A stretch of DNA of 64,000 bases from Psychroserpens sp. (GCA_017643165.1 JAEPNY010000002.1:686979-750978), one strand, 5' to 3'; shown: positions 53,454-62,969, numbered from the stretch's first letter. The notes: generated by a model not told the origin, from the letters alone. Numbers and translations: made by a program.

Positions 53454-53476
53454 GTTAAATATCTTATTGTTTTAAA

Positions 53477-53502
53477 TAAAAAAACCCAAGCAAATGCTTG
53501 GG
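53477..53502 (-). terminator. Terminator of the ferredoxin gene
   Basis: On the minus strand CCCAAGCA-TT-TGCTTGGG (8-bp perfect stem) is followed by a run of T. Confidence 0.9.
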
Positions 53503-53524
53503 ATCTCTATCAATATTGTTAACA

Positions 53525-53878
53525 TTAATCGTCGGGATGCATAAATCGTTGTTTTCCCAAAAGTTCTTCTTCGGTTTCAACATTGTCTTCATCTGGCACA
53601 CAACAGTCAACAGGACAAACAGCAGCACATTGCGGTTCTTCATGAAATCCCATACACTCTGTACATTTATCTGGAGCGATATAATAGATTTCGTCACTTA
53701 TTGGTTCTTGAGTTTCATCGGCGTCTACCTCTTTTCCATTTGGCAGAACTATCATTCCGTTCAAACTAGTCCCATCTTTATATCTCCAATCATCAGCACC
53801 TTCATAAATTGCGGTATTAGGGCATTCTGGCTCACAAGCACCACAATTTATACATTCATCTGTTATTATAATTGCCAT
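53525..53878 (-). CDS. 4Fe-4S dicluster ferredoxin
   Basis: A 117-residue ferredoxin with two cluster motifs: [16 protein letters not shown] near the N-terminus, and [20 protein letters not shown] with an insertion between Cys 2 and Cys 3, then CC. The middle has an acidic 35-residue insert. A soluble electron carrier of the YfhL/Fdx type. Divergent from the acyl-CoA reductase. Confidence 0.93.
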   Translation of the reverse strand: MAIIITDECINCGACEPECPNTAIYEGADDWRYKDGTSLNGMIVLPNGKEVDADETQEPISDEIYYIAPDKCTECMGFHEEPQCAAVCPVDCCVPDEDNVETEEELLGKQRFMHPDD

Positions 53879-53902
53879 AGTAATTTTTCTTTTCTTATTG
53901 CG

Positions 53903-53910
53903 TAAATTTG
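53903..53910 (+). promoter_or_regulatory. -7 promoter box of the acyl-CoA reductase gene
   Basis: TAAATTTG, exact TAnnTTTG match, 72 bases before the start codon. Confidence 0.5.
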
Positions 53911-53982
53911 CATGCGTATTTCACCGTTTAGATGAAATCAGTTGCAAAAATAAAGCCTAAACAGTTTATAACCAAATAGCAT

Positions 53983-55044
53983 ATGGATTTACAACAAAGA
54001 ATTAACGCTTTTGTAAAATTGGGTGAATTCCTTGGTCAATTCTCTTCTGATGGAATCGAGAAGAAAGAAGGCATTGCGCACAATGATCTATTTTTTGATG
54101 GTTTCAAACACCAAATAAAAATTGCTGGAGAACATAACGGCTGGTTTACATCTGACAGTATGCGCTATGCATTTACAGGATGGTCAAAAGCATTGACATT
54201 ATCTAATCTTGAGACTTGGTTAAATCCTTACGACTTCAACATTAAAGAAGCCAAAACAATAGGGATTATAATGGCTGGTAATATTCCATTAGTTGGATTT
54301 CATGATTTTCTTTCGGTATTAGTTACAGGACATAAGGTATTGGTTAAACAATCATCTAATGATAAACACCTCATGCCGTTTTTAGCTAAATATTTAGAAT
54401 ATGTAGAACCTACATTCAAAGGATGTATCGCATTTACTGATGACAAATTAGAAAACTTTGATGCTGTTATAGCAACAGGAAGTGATAATACAGCGCGATA
54501 TTTTGAATACTATTTCCAAAATAAGCCTTCAATTATTAGACGAAATAGAAATTCGGTAGCCATTCTCACTGGTAAAGAATCTGAAGTTCAACTGGAGGCA
54601 TTATCAAATGATATCTTTAGGTATTATGGTTTAGGATGTAGAAGTGTATCTAAATTATTCGTACCGAAAGGTTACGATTTCGATGCCTTTTTCAAAGGTA
54701 TTTATAATTGGCATCCAATTATTGAGGAATCCAAATACGCTAATAATTATGATTATAATAAGGCCGTATATCTCATGAGTGAATTTGATATGCTAGAGAA
54801 CGGTTTTTTAATGATAAAAGAAGATGAGAATTATGGCTCTCCTATTGCTACGGTTTTCTATGAATTTTATAATTCAGTTGCAGAATTACAATCCAAATTA
54901 AAACAGGACGAAACTAAGATCCAATGTATTGTCGCTGATGGATTTGATGAAAGTGAAATTGAATTTGGACAAACACAATTACCAAAATTATGGGATTACG
55001 CAGACAACATTGATACTATTACGTTTTCGTTGAAAATCTGTTAA
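53983..55044 (+). CDS. Acyl-CoA reductase (LuxC-like)
   Basis: A 353-residue aldehyde-dehydrogenase-fold protein of the LuxC type, reducing acyl-CoA to aldehyde with NADPH. GIIMAGNIPLVGFHDFLSVL and VLVKQSSNDKHLMPFL fit the cofactor site, and RYYGLGCRSVSKLFVPKGYD contains the likely catalytic Cys. It sits between a ferredoxin and serC/serA, an order I recall from other flavobacteria. Confidence 0.88.
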   Translation: MDLQQRINAFVKLGEFLGQFSSDGIEKKEGIAHNDLFFDGFKHQIKIAGEHNGWFTSDSMRYAFTGWSKALTLSNLETWLNPYDFNIKEAKTIGIIMAGNIPLVGFHDFLSVLVTGHKVLVKQSSNDKHLMPFLAKYLEYVEPTFKGCIAFTDDKLENFDAVIATGSDNTARYFEYYFQNKPSIIRRNRNSVAILTGKESEVQLEALSNDIFRYYGLGCRSVSKLFVPKGYDFDAFFKGIYNWHPIIEESKYANNYDYNKAVYLMSEFDMLENGFLMIKEDENYGSPIATVFYEFYNSVAELQSKLKQDETKIQCIVADGFDESEIEFGQTQLPKLWDYADNIDTITFSLKIC

Positions 55045-55150
55045 TAAAATCTCATTATAATAACATTTTTTTTTTCAGAATTCACCACCTTTGTGAGTGT
55101 TGAAATTTTGACACTATTTAGGTTCTATTTGTATCTTAAAAATAACAGCA

Positions 55151-56212
55151 ATGAAAAGACATAATTTTAGCGCGGGACCATGTATTCTGCCTAACGAAGT
55201 TTTACAAAAAGCTTCAGAAGCCGTAATCGATTTTGACAATGGATTATCACTATTAGAAATTTCACACAGAAGTAAACCTTTTGTGGATGTCATGGAAAAT
55301 GCACGTGCCTTAGCCCTCGAATTATTAGGCCTTGAAAACAAAGGTTATAAAGCACTCTTCCTTCAAGGAGGCGCTAGTACGCAATTCTTAATGGTAGCGT
55401 TAAATCTTTTAGAGAAACGTGCTGGATATTTGAATACTGGTACATGGAGCGATAAAGCCATAAAGGAAGCGAAAATATTTGATGATATCTATGAAGTTGG
55501 ATCGTCAAAAGATGCAAATTACAATTATATTCCTAAAGGTTATGATATACCTGCGGACTATGATTATTTTCATTGTACCTCTAACAATACCATTTTTGGA
55601 ACGCAGATGAAGGAATTTCCCGAATCATCTATTCCAGTGGTCTGTGATATGAGTAGTGATATCTTCTCAAGACAGTTAGATTTTTCCAAGTTTGATCTTA
55701 TTTATGCTGGCGCACAAAAAAATATGGGACCAGCTGGTGCAACTTTAGTAGTGGTAAAAGAAGATATATTAGGAAAAGTATCTCGAAAGATTCCATCAAT
55801 GATGGATTACAAGGTTCATATTAGCAAGAGTAGCATGTTTAATACGCCTCCAGTTTTTTCTGTGTATGTCTCTATGCTCACTCTACAATGGTTAAAAGAT
55901 TTAGGTGGCATTGCAGCTATTGAAAAAGAAAATGAAAAGAAAGCGCAATTAATCTATTCTGAAATAGATCTTAATCCATTATTCAAAGGATTCGCCTCAA
56001 AAAGTGATCGCTCAATGATGAATGCGACATTTAATCTTGCGAATGAAGATTTAAAAGAAACCTTTGATGCTATGGTTAAAGAAGCCGGTATTAATGGATT
56101 AAACGGCCATAGAAGTGTTGGTGGTTATCGCGCCTCTATGTACAATGCTTTATCTCTTGAAAGTGTTGGAGTTTTAGTAGATGTAATGAGTGAATTAGAA
56201 CGTAAAGCATAA
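55151..56212 (+). CDS. serC: Phosphoserine aminotransferase
   Basis: A 353-residue PLP enzyme, second step of serine synthesis. N-terminal HNFSAGPCILPNEVL, LFLQGGASTQF, and the PLP lysine in IYAGAQKNMGPAGATLVVV. The C-terminal GHRSVGGYRASMYNALS is typical. It precedes serA by 7 bases; the two form the serine operon. Confidence 0.96.
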   Translation: MKRHNFSAGPCILPNEVLQKASEAVIDFDNGLSLLEISHRSKPFVDVMENARALALELLGLENKGYKALFLQGGASTQFLMVALNLLEKRAGYLNTGTWSDKAIKEAKIFDDIYEVGSSKDANYNYIPKGYDIPADYDYFHCTSNNTIFGTQMKEFPESSIPVVCDMSSDIFSRQLDFSKFDLIYAGAQKNMGPAGATLVVVKEDILGKVSRKIPSMMDYKVHISKSSMFNTPPVFSVYVSMLTLQWLKDLGGIAAIEKENEKKAQLIYSEIDLNPLFKGFASKSDRSMMNATFNLANEDLKETFDAMVKEAGINGLNGHRSVGGYRASMYNALSLESVGVLVDVMSELERKA

Positions 56213-56219
56213 AAAATAA

Positions 56220-57170
56220 ATGAAAGTATTAGCAAACGACGGAATATCAGAAAGCGGAGTAAAAGCACTTGAAGCCGCTGGTTATGAAGTATCAACAACT
56301 AATGTCGCTCAAGAGCAATTAGTTAATTATATCAATACAAATGACATCGATGTCTTATTAGTAAGAAGCGCGACAACAGTTAGAAAAGATCTTATTGACG
56401 CGTGTGAGAATCTTAAAGTTATTGGTCGTGGTGGTGTTGGTATGGATAACATTGATGTTGACTATGCACGAAGCATTGGTCGACATGTCATCAATACACC
56501 TGCCGCTTCTTCTCAATCTGTAGCTGAGTTGGTTTTTGCACATCTTTTTGGAGGTGTTCGATTTCTACATGATTCAAACAGAAACATGCCTCTAGATGGT
56601 GATACTAAATTTAAAGCCTTAAAAAAGAACTATGCCAAAGGTATAGAGTTGCGTGGTAAAACCTTAGGAATTATTGGATTTGGAAGAATTGGTAGAGAAG
56701 TTGCCAAAATTGGTTTAGGTATTGGAATGAAGGTTATCGCGAGCGATAAATTTGTAGGTGAAGCTGATATTAAGGTAGAATTCTATAATGGCCAATACAT
56801 TAACGTGAATATTGCTACTGAACCAATGGAAGATGTTATTAAACAAGCTGACTTCATCACCCTTCACGTCCCTGCACAAAATGATTATGTCATAGGCGAT
56901 AAGGAATTTGGCATGATGAAAGATGGTGTTGGTATTGTCAATGCAGCGCGCGGTGGTGTAATAAACGAAGTAGCTTTAGTTAAAGCATTAGAAAGTGGAA
57001 AAGTTGCATTCGCTGGACTCGATACTTTTGAAAGCGAGCCTACGCCAGCTATACAGGTCTTAATGAATGGACGTATTTCTCTTACCCCTCATATTGGTGC
57101 GGCAACAAATGAAGCTCAAGACCGAATTGGAACAGAGTTAGCCGAACAGATTATTAATATTTTGGGTTAA
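56220..57170 (+). CDS. serA: D-3-phosphoglycerate dehydrogenase (short, no ACT domain)
   Basis: A 316-residue D-2-hydroxyacid dehydrogenase. NAD site LGIIGFGRIGREVAKIGLGI, catalytic Arg/Glu in VNAARGGVINE and TFESEPTP, and His in SLTPHIGAATNEAQ. The protein ends at the catalytic fold, so serine feedback through an ACT domain is absent. The role rests on its place after serC. The minor feature is an insert (VEFYNGQYINVNIATEPM) beyond the Rossmann strand. Confidence 0.92.
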   Translation: MKVLANDGISESGVKALEAAGYEVSTTNVAQEQLVNYINTNDIDVLLVRSATTVRKDLIDACENLKVIGRGGVGMDNIDVDYARSIGRHVINTPAASSQSVAELVFAHLFGGVRFLHDSNRNMPLDGDTKFKALKKNYAKGIELRGKTLGIIGFGRIGREVAKIGLGIGMKVIASDKFVGEADIKVEFYNGQYINVNIATEPMEDVIKQADFITLHVPAQNDYVIGDKEFGMMKDGVGIVNAARGGVINEVALVKALESGKVAFAGLDTFESEPTPAIQVLMNGRISLTPHIGAATNEAQDRIGTELAEQIINILG

Positions 57171-57204
57171 AGTACATTTAAATGTGACCAATTATAAAAA
57201 ATGG

Positions 57205-57233
57205 AGTCCTAATATATGTTAGGACTTTTTTTT
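57205..57233 (+). terminator. Terminator of serC-serA
   Basis: AGTCCTAA (57205-57212) / TTAGGACT (57219-57226) followed by eight T. Confidence 0.92.
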
Positions 57234-57278
57234 GTACTTTAAATGTCCATTTTTTGTTAATCAAACTATTACAATATT

Positions 57279-57914
57279 ATGTCAGGAATTTTAGATTTAT
57301 TAAGCAGTGATTTAGGAAAATCAATAATTAGTGGTGTTTCAGATTCAACTGGAAACGACCAAAACAAAACTAGCAGTGTTTTAACAATGGCTTTGCCAGT
57401 TTTAATGAAAGCCATGGAACGCAATGCGTCTTCACCACAAGGTGCTGACGGATTGATGGGAGCGCTTAGCGGCAAACATGATGGTAGCATTTTAGATAAT
57501 CTAGGCGGATTATTTGGAGGTGGTGTTGAAGAAACAGTAACACAAGACGGTTCGAAAATACTAGGTCACATCTTAGGAAATCGCCAGCAAGGTGTTGAAA
57601 AGATAATTGGTGAAAAATCTGGTTTAGATACAGGATCCGTAGGAAATATTTTAAAGGTTGCCGCTCCTATCCTAATGGGAGTATTAGGAAAGCAAGCGCG
57701 CCAAAACAATGTGAGTTCTAGTAATGACCTTACTGGATTAATTGGTGGAATGCTTGGCGGCAGCGGAGCAAGAGAGGAACAAGGATTCTTAGAACAAATT
57801 TTAGATGCGGATGGTGACGGAAGTGTAATCGATGATGTAGCAGGAATGGTATTGGGAAGCTCTAAAAAGAAAGGCGGTCTAGGTGGACTGCTAGGTGGTT
57901 TATTCGGAAAATAG
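57279..57914 (+). CDS. DUF937-domain protein
   Basis: A 211-residue Gly-rich protein of the DUF937/YidB type, with repeated short helices (TMALPVLMKAMERNAS, KVAAPILMGVLGKQARQN). A single calcium-loop-like DADGDGSVIDD lies near the C-terminus. The end is Gly/Leu/Lys-rich (GGLGGLLGGLFGK). Function unknown. Single-gene unit between two terminators. Confidence 0.82.
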   Translation: MSGILDLLSSDLGKSIISGVSDSTGNDQNKTSSVLTMALPVLMKAMERNASSPQGADGLMGALSGKHDGSILDNLGGLFGGGVEETVTQDGSKILGHILGNRQQGVEKIIGEKSGLDTGSVGNILKVAAPILMGVLGKQARQNNVSSSNDLTGLIGGMLGGSGAREEQGFLEQILDADGDGSVIDDVAGMVLGSSKKKGGLGGLLGGLFGK

Positions 57915-57934
57915 ATATCCGCCAAATAAACGAG

Positions 57935-57962
57935 AAGCCAGACACTTATGTCTGGCTTTTTT
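57935..57962 (+). terminator. Terminator after the DUF937 gene
   Basis: AAGCCAGACA / TGTCTGGCTT (57935-57944 / 57949-57958) with a 4-base loop and T run. Confidence 0.92.
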
Positions 57963-58087
57963 ATTTTCTAGAAGTTTCACTCATTAAAATGGTCAGTTCA
58001 CTCAATTCTAGTTTTTCGGCTAAATCTTCCCATGTACTTTTGACATATGATTTCAATAAAAATATTTCGTAACTTTAAAAAAAAGCC

Positions 58088-58519
58088 ATGAAACGTCTAT
58101 TTTACTTAATTACATTAACTATACTCTCGATTAGCTGTTCTGCATCAAAACCGACTGAAGATACTACTAGCAATAACCAAATATCAAAAGATGATATCGT
58201 AACCATTGCAAATGATGACATCGAATATGAAATAACGATCATAGAACCAGGATTCAATGCTTGGTTAAGATCAATCGCGCGTCCTAAGGGGTATTATACC
58301 CAGAGTTATATGGAACTTCATAACTGGAATTTTGTACAAGAATATAACAATCGTGTATTGAACCCTCAACAGTATAATCCGAGATTATATGAACTTCAAA
58401 TCGATTATCAACCAACTGTTGATTATGGTTATGACGTAAACTACAAACTGTTTAATTATTTCATATATTTTCAGTTAACTTATAAACAACGATTAACTGC
58501 TTACGTTCCTAGAATTTAA
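58088..58519 (+). CDS. DUF6146-family lipoprotein
   Basis: A 143-residue lipoprotein (LTILSISC, Cys17). The mature part EYEITIIEPGFNAWLRSIAR, then YTQSYMELHNWNFVQEYNNR and YNPRLYELQIDYQP is the DUF6146 pattern of Flavobacteriia. Function unknown. Confidence 0.82.
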   Translation: MKRLFYLITLTILSISCSASKPTEDTTSNNQISKDDIVTIANDDIEYEITIIEPGFNAWLRSIARPKGYYTQSYMELHNWNFVQEYNNRVLNPQQYNPRLYELQIDYQPTVDYGYDVNYKLFNYFIYFQLTYKQRLTAYVPRI

Positions 58520-58521
58520 AG

Positions 58522-58529
58522 TATCTTTG
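58522..58529 (+). promoter_or_regulatory. -7 promoter box just after the DUF6146 gene
   Basis: TATCTTTG, exact TAnnTTTG match, only 9 bases before the ATG at 58539, implying an almost leaderless mRNA or use of the ATG at 58548. Confidence 0.5.
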
Positions 58530-58538
58530 CATCGCTAA

Positions 58539-59045
58539 ATGAAAGGCATGCTGAAGAACTTTAAATCGCAATGGGAGATTTCCCAGAATTGGCAACTACT
58601 GTTTCCGTTATTGGGAATAATCGGACTTGGCTATTCCGCCTATAAAATAGCCTTAGCAATCGGAAATTCATTACCTGTTTTTGTAATTATTTTAATAGCA
58701 ATTGCAATGTATTGGCTGCTCCTAAAAGTAACGCTATTCATTTTTAAAAAGCTGGAGAACAAATGGATAGTTGATGCAAAATGGGAAATGATCAGAATAT
58801 TTATTGTATTTGCCATTACAGGATCTTCTTCGGTGTTCGTAGGAAGACCTATTATGAAGTTAATTGGAATTACTAAAGAAAACTTAAACCCGTTTATCTA
58901 TTGGGTTTTATTTATTATCATTGGGCTTATTTTTTATCAAATACTTTTAGTATTTTTCGGGTGGCTTTTTGGTCAAGGCAAATTCTTCTGGGAATTTGAA
59001 AAAAAAATGCTGAAACGATTTGGTTTCGGAAAGTTTATAAATTAA
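58539..59045 (+). CDS. DUF6787-like membrane protein
   Basis: A 168-residue protein with four helices (LLFPLLGIIGLGYSAYKIAL, LPVFVIILIAIAMYWLLLKV, MIRIFIVFAITGSSSVFVGR, YWVLFIIIGLIFYQILLVFF). The loop FAITGSSSVFVGRPIMKLIG and tail FGQGKFFWEFEKKMLKRFG match what I know of the DUF6787 family. The true start may be the ATG at 58548. It overlaps the next gene by 1 base. Confidence 0.75.
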   Translation: MKGMLKNFKSQWEISQNWQLLFPLLGIIGLGYSAYKIALAIGNSLPVFVIILIAIAMYWLLLKVTLFIFKKLENKWIVDAKWEMIRIFIVFAITGSSSVFVGRPIMKLIGITKENLNPFIYWVLFIIIGLIFYQILLVFFGWLFGQGKFFWEFEKKMLKRFGFGKFIN

Positions 59046-59377
59046 TGTTGGCGAAACAACAACGACATATTATTCAGTTATTAATTTTCAGTTTAACACT
59101 AGTTTTACTGCTGCCTTCTGTCGTTAAATTTTCTCACGTTCTAAGCCATCATGAACATGAAATTTGTGAAGATACAAATGCATCACATTTTCATGAAATT
59201 GATGTCGACTGTGAGTTTTACAAATTCAAACTCACTACAAATTTTTATTCGGCATTAAAGCAAATCGAAATTACCCCCAATGAATTTTTCAATAATTCTG
59301 AATATTCATACCACGCATTTGTAAAGCAACAAAAGCGCTCCTCAAAAGCACAACGCGGTCCACCTGGTTTAGTATAA
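59045..59377 (+). CDS. His-rich membrane-anchored protein before a TonB receptor
   Basis: A 110-residue protein with one N-terminal helix (IIQLLIFSLTLVLLLPSVV), then a His/Cys/Glu-rich stretch (SHVLSHHEHEICEDTNASHF, then HEIDVDCEF). The density of His, Cys and acidic residues suggests metal binding in the periplasm. The C-terminus is basic. It starts inside the stop of the previous gene and lies 35 bases before the TonB receptor. Confidence 0.72.
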   Translation: MLAKQQRHIIQLLIFSLTLVLLLPSVVKFSHVLSHHEHEICEDTNASHFHEIDVDCEFYKFKLTTNFYSALKQIEITPNEFFNNSEYSYHAFVKQQKRSSKAQRGPPGLV

Positions 59378-59412
59378 GCACAGACTTATAATTCAAACTA
59401 AACCCAAGATTA

Positions 59413-61812
59413 ATGAAGCAATTTTTATTGTGCCTTGCCTTTGTAATTTCAACAATTGGCGCGGCGCAAAATTGTACGTTTACCTTTTTAGGTGAACTTA
59501 CAGATTTTCACGACGGTACACCCATAGTTGGTGCAGCCATTTATATTAAAACTTTAGATCGTTACACAACTTCTGATGAGAACGGTAAGTTTAAAATTGA
59601 AAACCTTTGTAATCAAGAAATTACATTGGTGATCTCTCATGTTGCTTGTGAAACAAAAACAATTAGTTTTAAAATTAATGGTGATACGTATAAAGCCATA
59701 TCTATAGAGCATCATTTAGAAGAACTAAATGAGATTTCTGTTCAAGGATCTACAGTAAAACGAACAACAGTTACGGCGCAGGAAACTGTACTAAAGGCTG
59801 ATGTTCTAACAAAATATAGTGCTGTAAGTCTTGGTGATGCAATTAAGGAAGTTCCTGGTGTGTCATCAATAAATACAGGAAATGCCATAGTAAAACCTAT
59901 GATTAATGGTCTTTATGGTAGTCGGCTTTTAATATTAACCAATAATGTGAGACTCCAAGATCAAGAATGGGGCGTCGAACATGCACCTAATATTGATATC
60001 AATAGTGCCGATCAAATTTCTGTAATAAAAGGATCGGGAGCTCTAGCGTTTGGTAGTGATGCCATTGGCGGAGTTATAGTTATAAAGCCTAGAAGAAGTG
60101 TTGCGAAAGACACGCTTTATGGCCGTGCGATTCTTGGAGGACAGTCTAACGGTTGGGGATATAATTTTACGTCAACTATTAATAAAAATTATGCTTCAGG
60201 TTGGTTTGCATCTGTGCAAGGGACACTAAAACAAAACGGAGATTTTAGAGCTCCAGATTATAATTTAACCAATACTGGGTTGCAATCTCAAAGTATTTCT
60301 GCGAGAGCCGGAAAAAAAACATTCGAATCTGGATTTGAATTGTATTACAGTTATCTATACAATGAAATCGGAATATTGAGATCAGCGCATATTGGTAGCG
60401 TGGATGGACTTATTAATGCCATCGAATCTGGTCGACCTTCTATTATTAGAGATTTTACATATGATATACAAAATCCTAAACAGGAAGTGACTCATCATTT
60501 ATTTAAAGCAACGTACTATAAACGGTTCAATAACTTTGGTAAACTAAACGTGCAATACGATTATCAACATAACAATAGAGAAGAGTTTGATATTAGACGA
60601 GGAGAATTAAGAAATATTCCTTCGCTAGATTTAGAATTACAAACACATACACTATTGGCTGATATCAACCTGGATGCCAACCTAGATCGAAAGATAAATT
60701 TCGGTTTTATGGGGCGATATCAGGATAATTATGCACCCGATACTGGAGTTAGACGATTAATTCCAGATTATGAAAAATATGATTTCGGAACGTATATAAC
60801 AGCAGAATGGCAACTAAATGACAAGTTGTTACTTGATGCCGGAGCACGCTATGATTTTAATAGAATTGACGCACAGAAGTTCTACAGACGAACACGATGG
60901 GAAGAACGTGGCTATGACGTAGATTTTCCTGAATTTGTTGTAGATGAAGATTTCGGAACACTTATTTTAACTAATCCTGTCTTCAATTTTCATAATGCAG
61001 CTGTATCTATTGGTATGCGCTATGAAATCAATGACAACAGTTTCATAACGGGAAATTATAATCTATCGAGTAGACCACCTAATCCTGCTGAGTTGTTTAG
61101 CGATGGATTACACCACTCAGCTGCAAGAGTTGAGCTAGGTGATCTTAGGCTTGATCCTGAACTTTCTAATAGGTTTTCTGTGACTTATGGTTATCAGAAC
61201 AAATCAACTAAGATACAGTTAGATGGTTTTGTTAATTCTATTACTGATTACATCTATTTAAGACCTACAGGTGTCTTACAGAGTATCAGAGGAGCATTCC
61301 CTGTATGGGAATATGAAAAAACTAATGCCACATTGTTTGGCGTTGATCTTACTCTAAAGCAAGCTATTTCAGATAAAATCGAATGGCTCAATAAGTCATC
61401 ATTTCTTAAAGGTTATGATGCTAAGGCCGATATTCCATTAATCGATTTACCGCCTTTTAGTACGATTAATACCATAAATTTTAATGTAAGTGATTGGAAT
61501 AATCTCACTTTCAGTTTGCAGTCTGAGTGGGTTTTTGAACAAAATGAATTCCCAAATTTCAATTTTGAAACACAAAACCCCACTACAGACGAAACCGTAT
61601 TATTGGATATTAGTACGCCTCCTCCAGCTTATAATTTGTTCCATTTTTTTAGTCAAGCCACAGTTAATCTATCTGATAGAACAACCTTAAACATGTCCTT
61701 AAGCGTATATAACATATTTGATACTTCCTATAGGAACTATTTAAATAGGTTACGTTTTTTTGCGGACGAAATAGGACGAAACATACAATTACAATTTAAA
61801 CTCAACTTTTAA
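59413..61812 (+). CDS. TonB-dependent outer-membrane receptor with carboxypeptidase-like N-domain
   Basis: A 799-residue receptor. Signal peptide (FLLCLAFVISTIGAAQN), a carboxypeptidase-regulatory-like domain (about 25-110, GTPIVGAAIYIKTLDRYTTS), a plug (SLGDAIKEVPGVSSINTGNA, NGLYGSRLLILTNNVRLQ, ISVIKGSGALAFGSDAIGG) and a beta-barrel ending in QLQFKLNF. EWGVEHAPNIDINSADQ lies in the plug region. Neighbours (His-rich protein before, surface lipoprotein after) point to a metal or metal complex as cargo, by inference. Confidence 0.92.
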   Translation: MKQFLLCLAFVISTIGAAQNCTFTFLGELTDFHDGTPIVGAAIYIKTLDRYTTSDENGKFKIENLCNQEITLVISHVACETKTISFKINGDTYKAISIEHHLEELNEISVQGSTVKRTTVTAQETVLKADVLTKYSAVSLGDAIKEVPGVSSINTGNAIVKPMINGLYGSRLLILTNNVRLQDQEWGVEHAPNIDINSADQISVIKGSGALAFGSDAIGGVIVIKPRRSVAKDTLYGRAILGGQSNGWGYNFTSTINKNYASGWFASVQGTLKQNGDFRAPDYNLTNTGLQSQSISARAGKKTFESGFELYYSYLYNEIGILRSAHIGSVDGLINAIESGRPSIIRDFTYDIQNPKQEVTHHLFKATYYKRFNNFGKLNVQYDYQHNNREEFDIRRGELRNIPSLDLELQTHTLLADINLDANLDRKINFGFMGRYQDNYAPDTGVRRLIPDYEKYDFGTYITAEWQLNDKLLLDAGARYDFNRIDAQKFYRRTRWEERGYDVDFPEFVVDEDFGTLILTNPVFNFHNAAVSIGMRYEINDNSFITGNYNLSSRPPNPAELFSDGLHHSAARVELGDLRLDPELSNRFSVTYGYQNKSTKIQLDGFVNSITDYIYLRPTGVLQSIRGAFPVWEYEKTNATLFGVDLTLKQAISDKIEWLNKSSFLKGYDAKADIPLIDLPPFSTINTINFNVSDWNNLTFSLQSEWVFEQNEFPNFNFETQNPTTDETVLLDISTPPPAYNLFHFFSQATVNLSDRTTLNMSLSVYNIFDTSYRNYLNRLRFFADEIGRNIQLQFKLNF

Positions 61813-61821
61813 TTTTTAAAC

Positions 61822-62424
61822 ATGAAAACAATCAAAACAATTTTTAAACCAATGAACACAAGATTTTTCGCAAGCATGCTATTATGCCTTACACTAGTAG
61901 TATCTTGTTCTGATGACGACGACGCTCCATTACCACCTAATGAAGAGGAGGTAATTACAGACGTAACTTACACATTTGTAAATGATGCAAATGCAGCCGA
62001 CACGGTTGTTTTAGATTTCGAAGACAGTGATGGTCCTGACGGTCCTAATGTACCTGTACTTAATGTAACTGGGGCGTTCACTGCAGGTGCAACTTATACT
62101 GCGACTGTAGAAATTTTCAACTCTATTGAAGGTGAGGATATTACTACTGAAGTCGTAGATGAAGAACCAGACGAGCATTTCTTTATTTATGCTACAAGTT
62201 TAGACATGACATTCGCTAGAGCAGCTAATGATGTGGTTAGAACAGATGGTAATAGCCTTGGATTTGAGACGACTTGGACTGCAAATACTGCAGGTATGGG
62301 AACGCTTACTGCACAATTATGGCATGAGTCTGAAAGTGTAGACGATTCTACTAACGGTGGATTTGGATCTCAAACTGGTGGTGAAGATGACTTTGATATA
62401 ACTTGGAATATAGAAATTCAATAA
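61822..62424 (+). CDS. Surface lipoprotein partner of the TonB receptor
   Basis: A 200-residue lipoprotein (LTLVVSC) whose mature end is C-SDDDD, the acidic signal that sends Bacteroidota lipoproteins to the cell surface. The mature protein is very acidic and beta-rich with no cysteines beyond the lipidated one. I recall similar proteins in flavobacteria labelled as periplasmic-binding-fold; I cannot confirm that fold from sequence. It lies 9 bases after the receptor and before a strong terminator, so it is probably its external substrate-binding partner. Confidence 0.72.
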   Translation: MKTIKTIFKPMNTRFFASMLLCLTLVVSCSDDDDAPLPPNEEEVITDVTYTFVNDANAADTVVLDFEDSDGPDGPNVPVLNVTGAFTAGATYTATVEIFNSIEGEDITTEVVDEEPDEHFFIYATSLDMTFARAANDVVRTDGNSLGFETTWTANTAGMGTLTAQLWHESESVDDSTNGGFGSQTGGEDDFDITWNIEIQ

Positions 62425-62441
62425 ATCAAATTTACATCCAT

Positions 62442-62474
62442 AAAAAAAGGGCACTTTAATAGTGCCCTTTTTTT
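62442..62474. terminator. Bidirectional terminator after the surface lipoprotein gene
   Basis: AAAAAAAGGGCACT / AGTGCCCTTTTTTT around a 5-base loop; long A and T runs on either side serve both strands. Confidence 0.95.
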
Positions 62475-62481
62475 ATTCTAT

Positions 62482-62760
62482 TTATTTAGATATATCTATA
62501 ATATTATCGTTTTGTGCACGCTGTGATGAAAACACATAGGTATATAACCACATTAATGTAAACGTAGGAATAAAATCAGTACCAGGAATAATTTCTTCAA
62601 TAAATGATATAATTCCTGCTAATTTCCCTTTATCCCCCTTGTAAAGTTTTGTCATTAAATATCCTGAAAGTGGTGCCCAGACAATGTCAATAAATGGAAT
62701 CATACCAAAGGCATCCAACAGTATACTCAGAATTAATTTTTTGTTTTTCGATAAATTCAT
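62482..62760 (-). CDS. Small membrane protein of unknown function
   Basis: A 92-residue protein with hydrophobic segments LILSILLDAFGMIPFIDIVW and FIPTFTLMWLYTYVFSS. Pro and Gly-rich turns (PFID, PGTDFIP) suggest a small membrane bundle. Not recognised beyond that. A shared terminator ends it. Confidence 0.65.
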   Translation of the reverse strand: MNLSKNKKLILSILLDAFGMIPFIDIVWAPLSGYLMTKLYKGDKGKLAGIISFIEEIIPGTDFIPTFTLMWLYTYVFSSQRAQNDNIIDISK

Positions 62761-62961
62761 GTTAGGACTATAATTTATTGATTACGAAGCAAATAGTGTT
62801 CCAAAAAATTTTCATGTCAACTTTTCACTTGCACTTCTATTTATCAAACGATAAGAGTGTATAATTATTTTCATTTCTGATTTTAAATTCTATTATCAAA
62901 AGATTAACAGTAAAGCGTAGTTTTTAACGTTTGCTTATGAAAATAGCGCAGTTAGCATAGG

Positions 62962-62969
62962 TAGTTTTG
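62962..62969 (+). promoter_or_regulatory. -7 promoter box of the DUF5916 gene
   Basis: TAGTTTTG, exact TAnnTTTG match, 68 bases before the start codon at 63038. A TTG at 62931 is the nearest possible -33 element but the gap is long. Confidence 0.45.
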
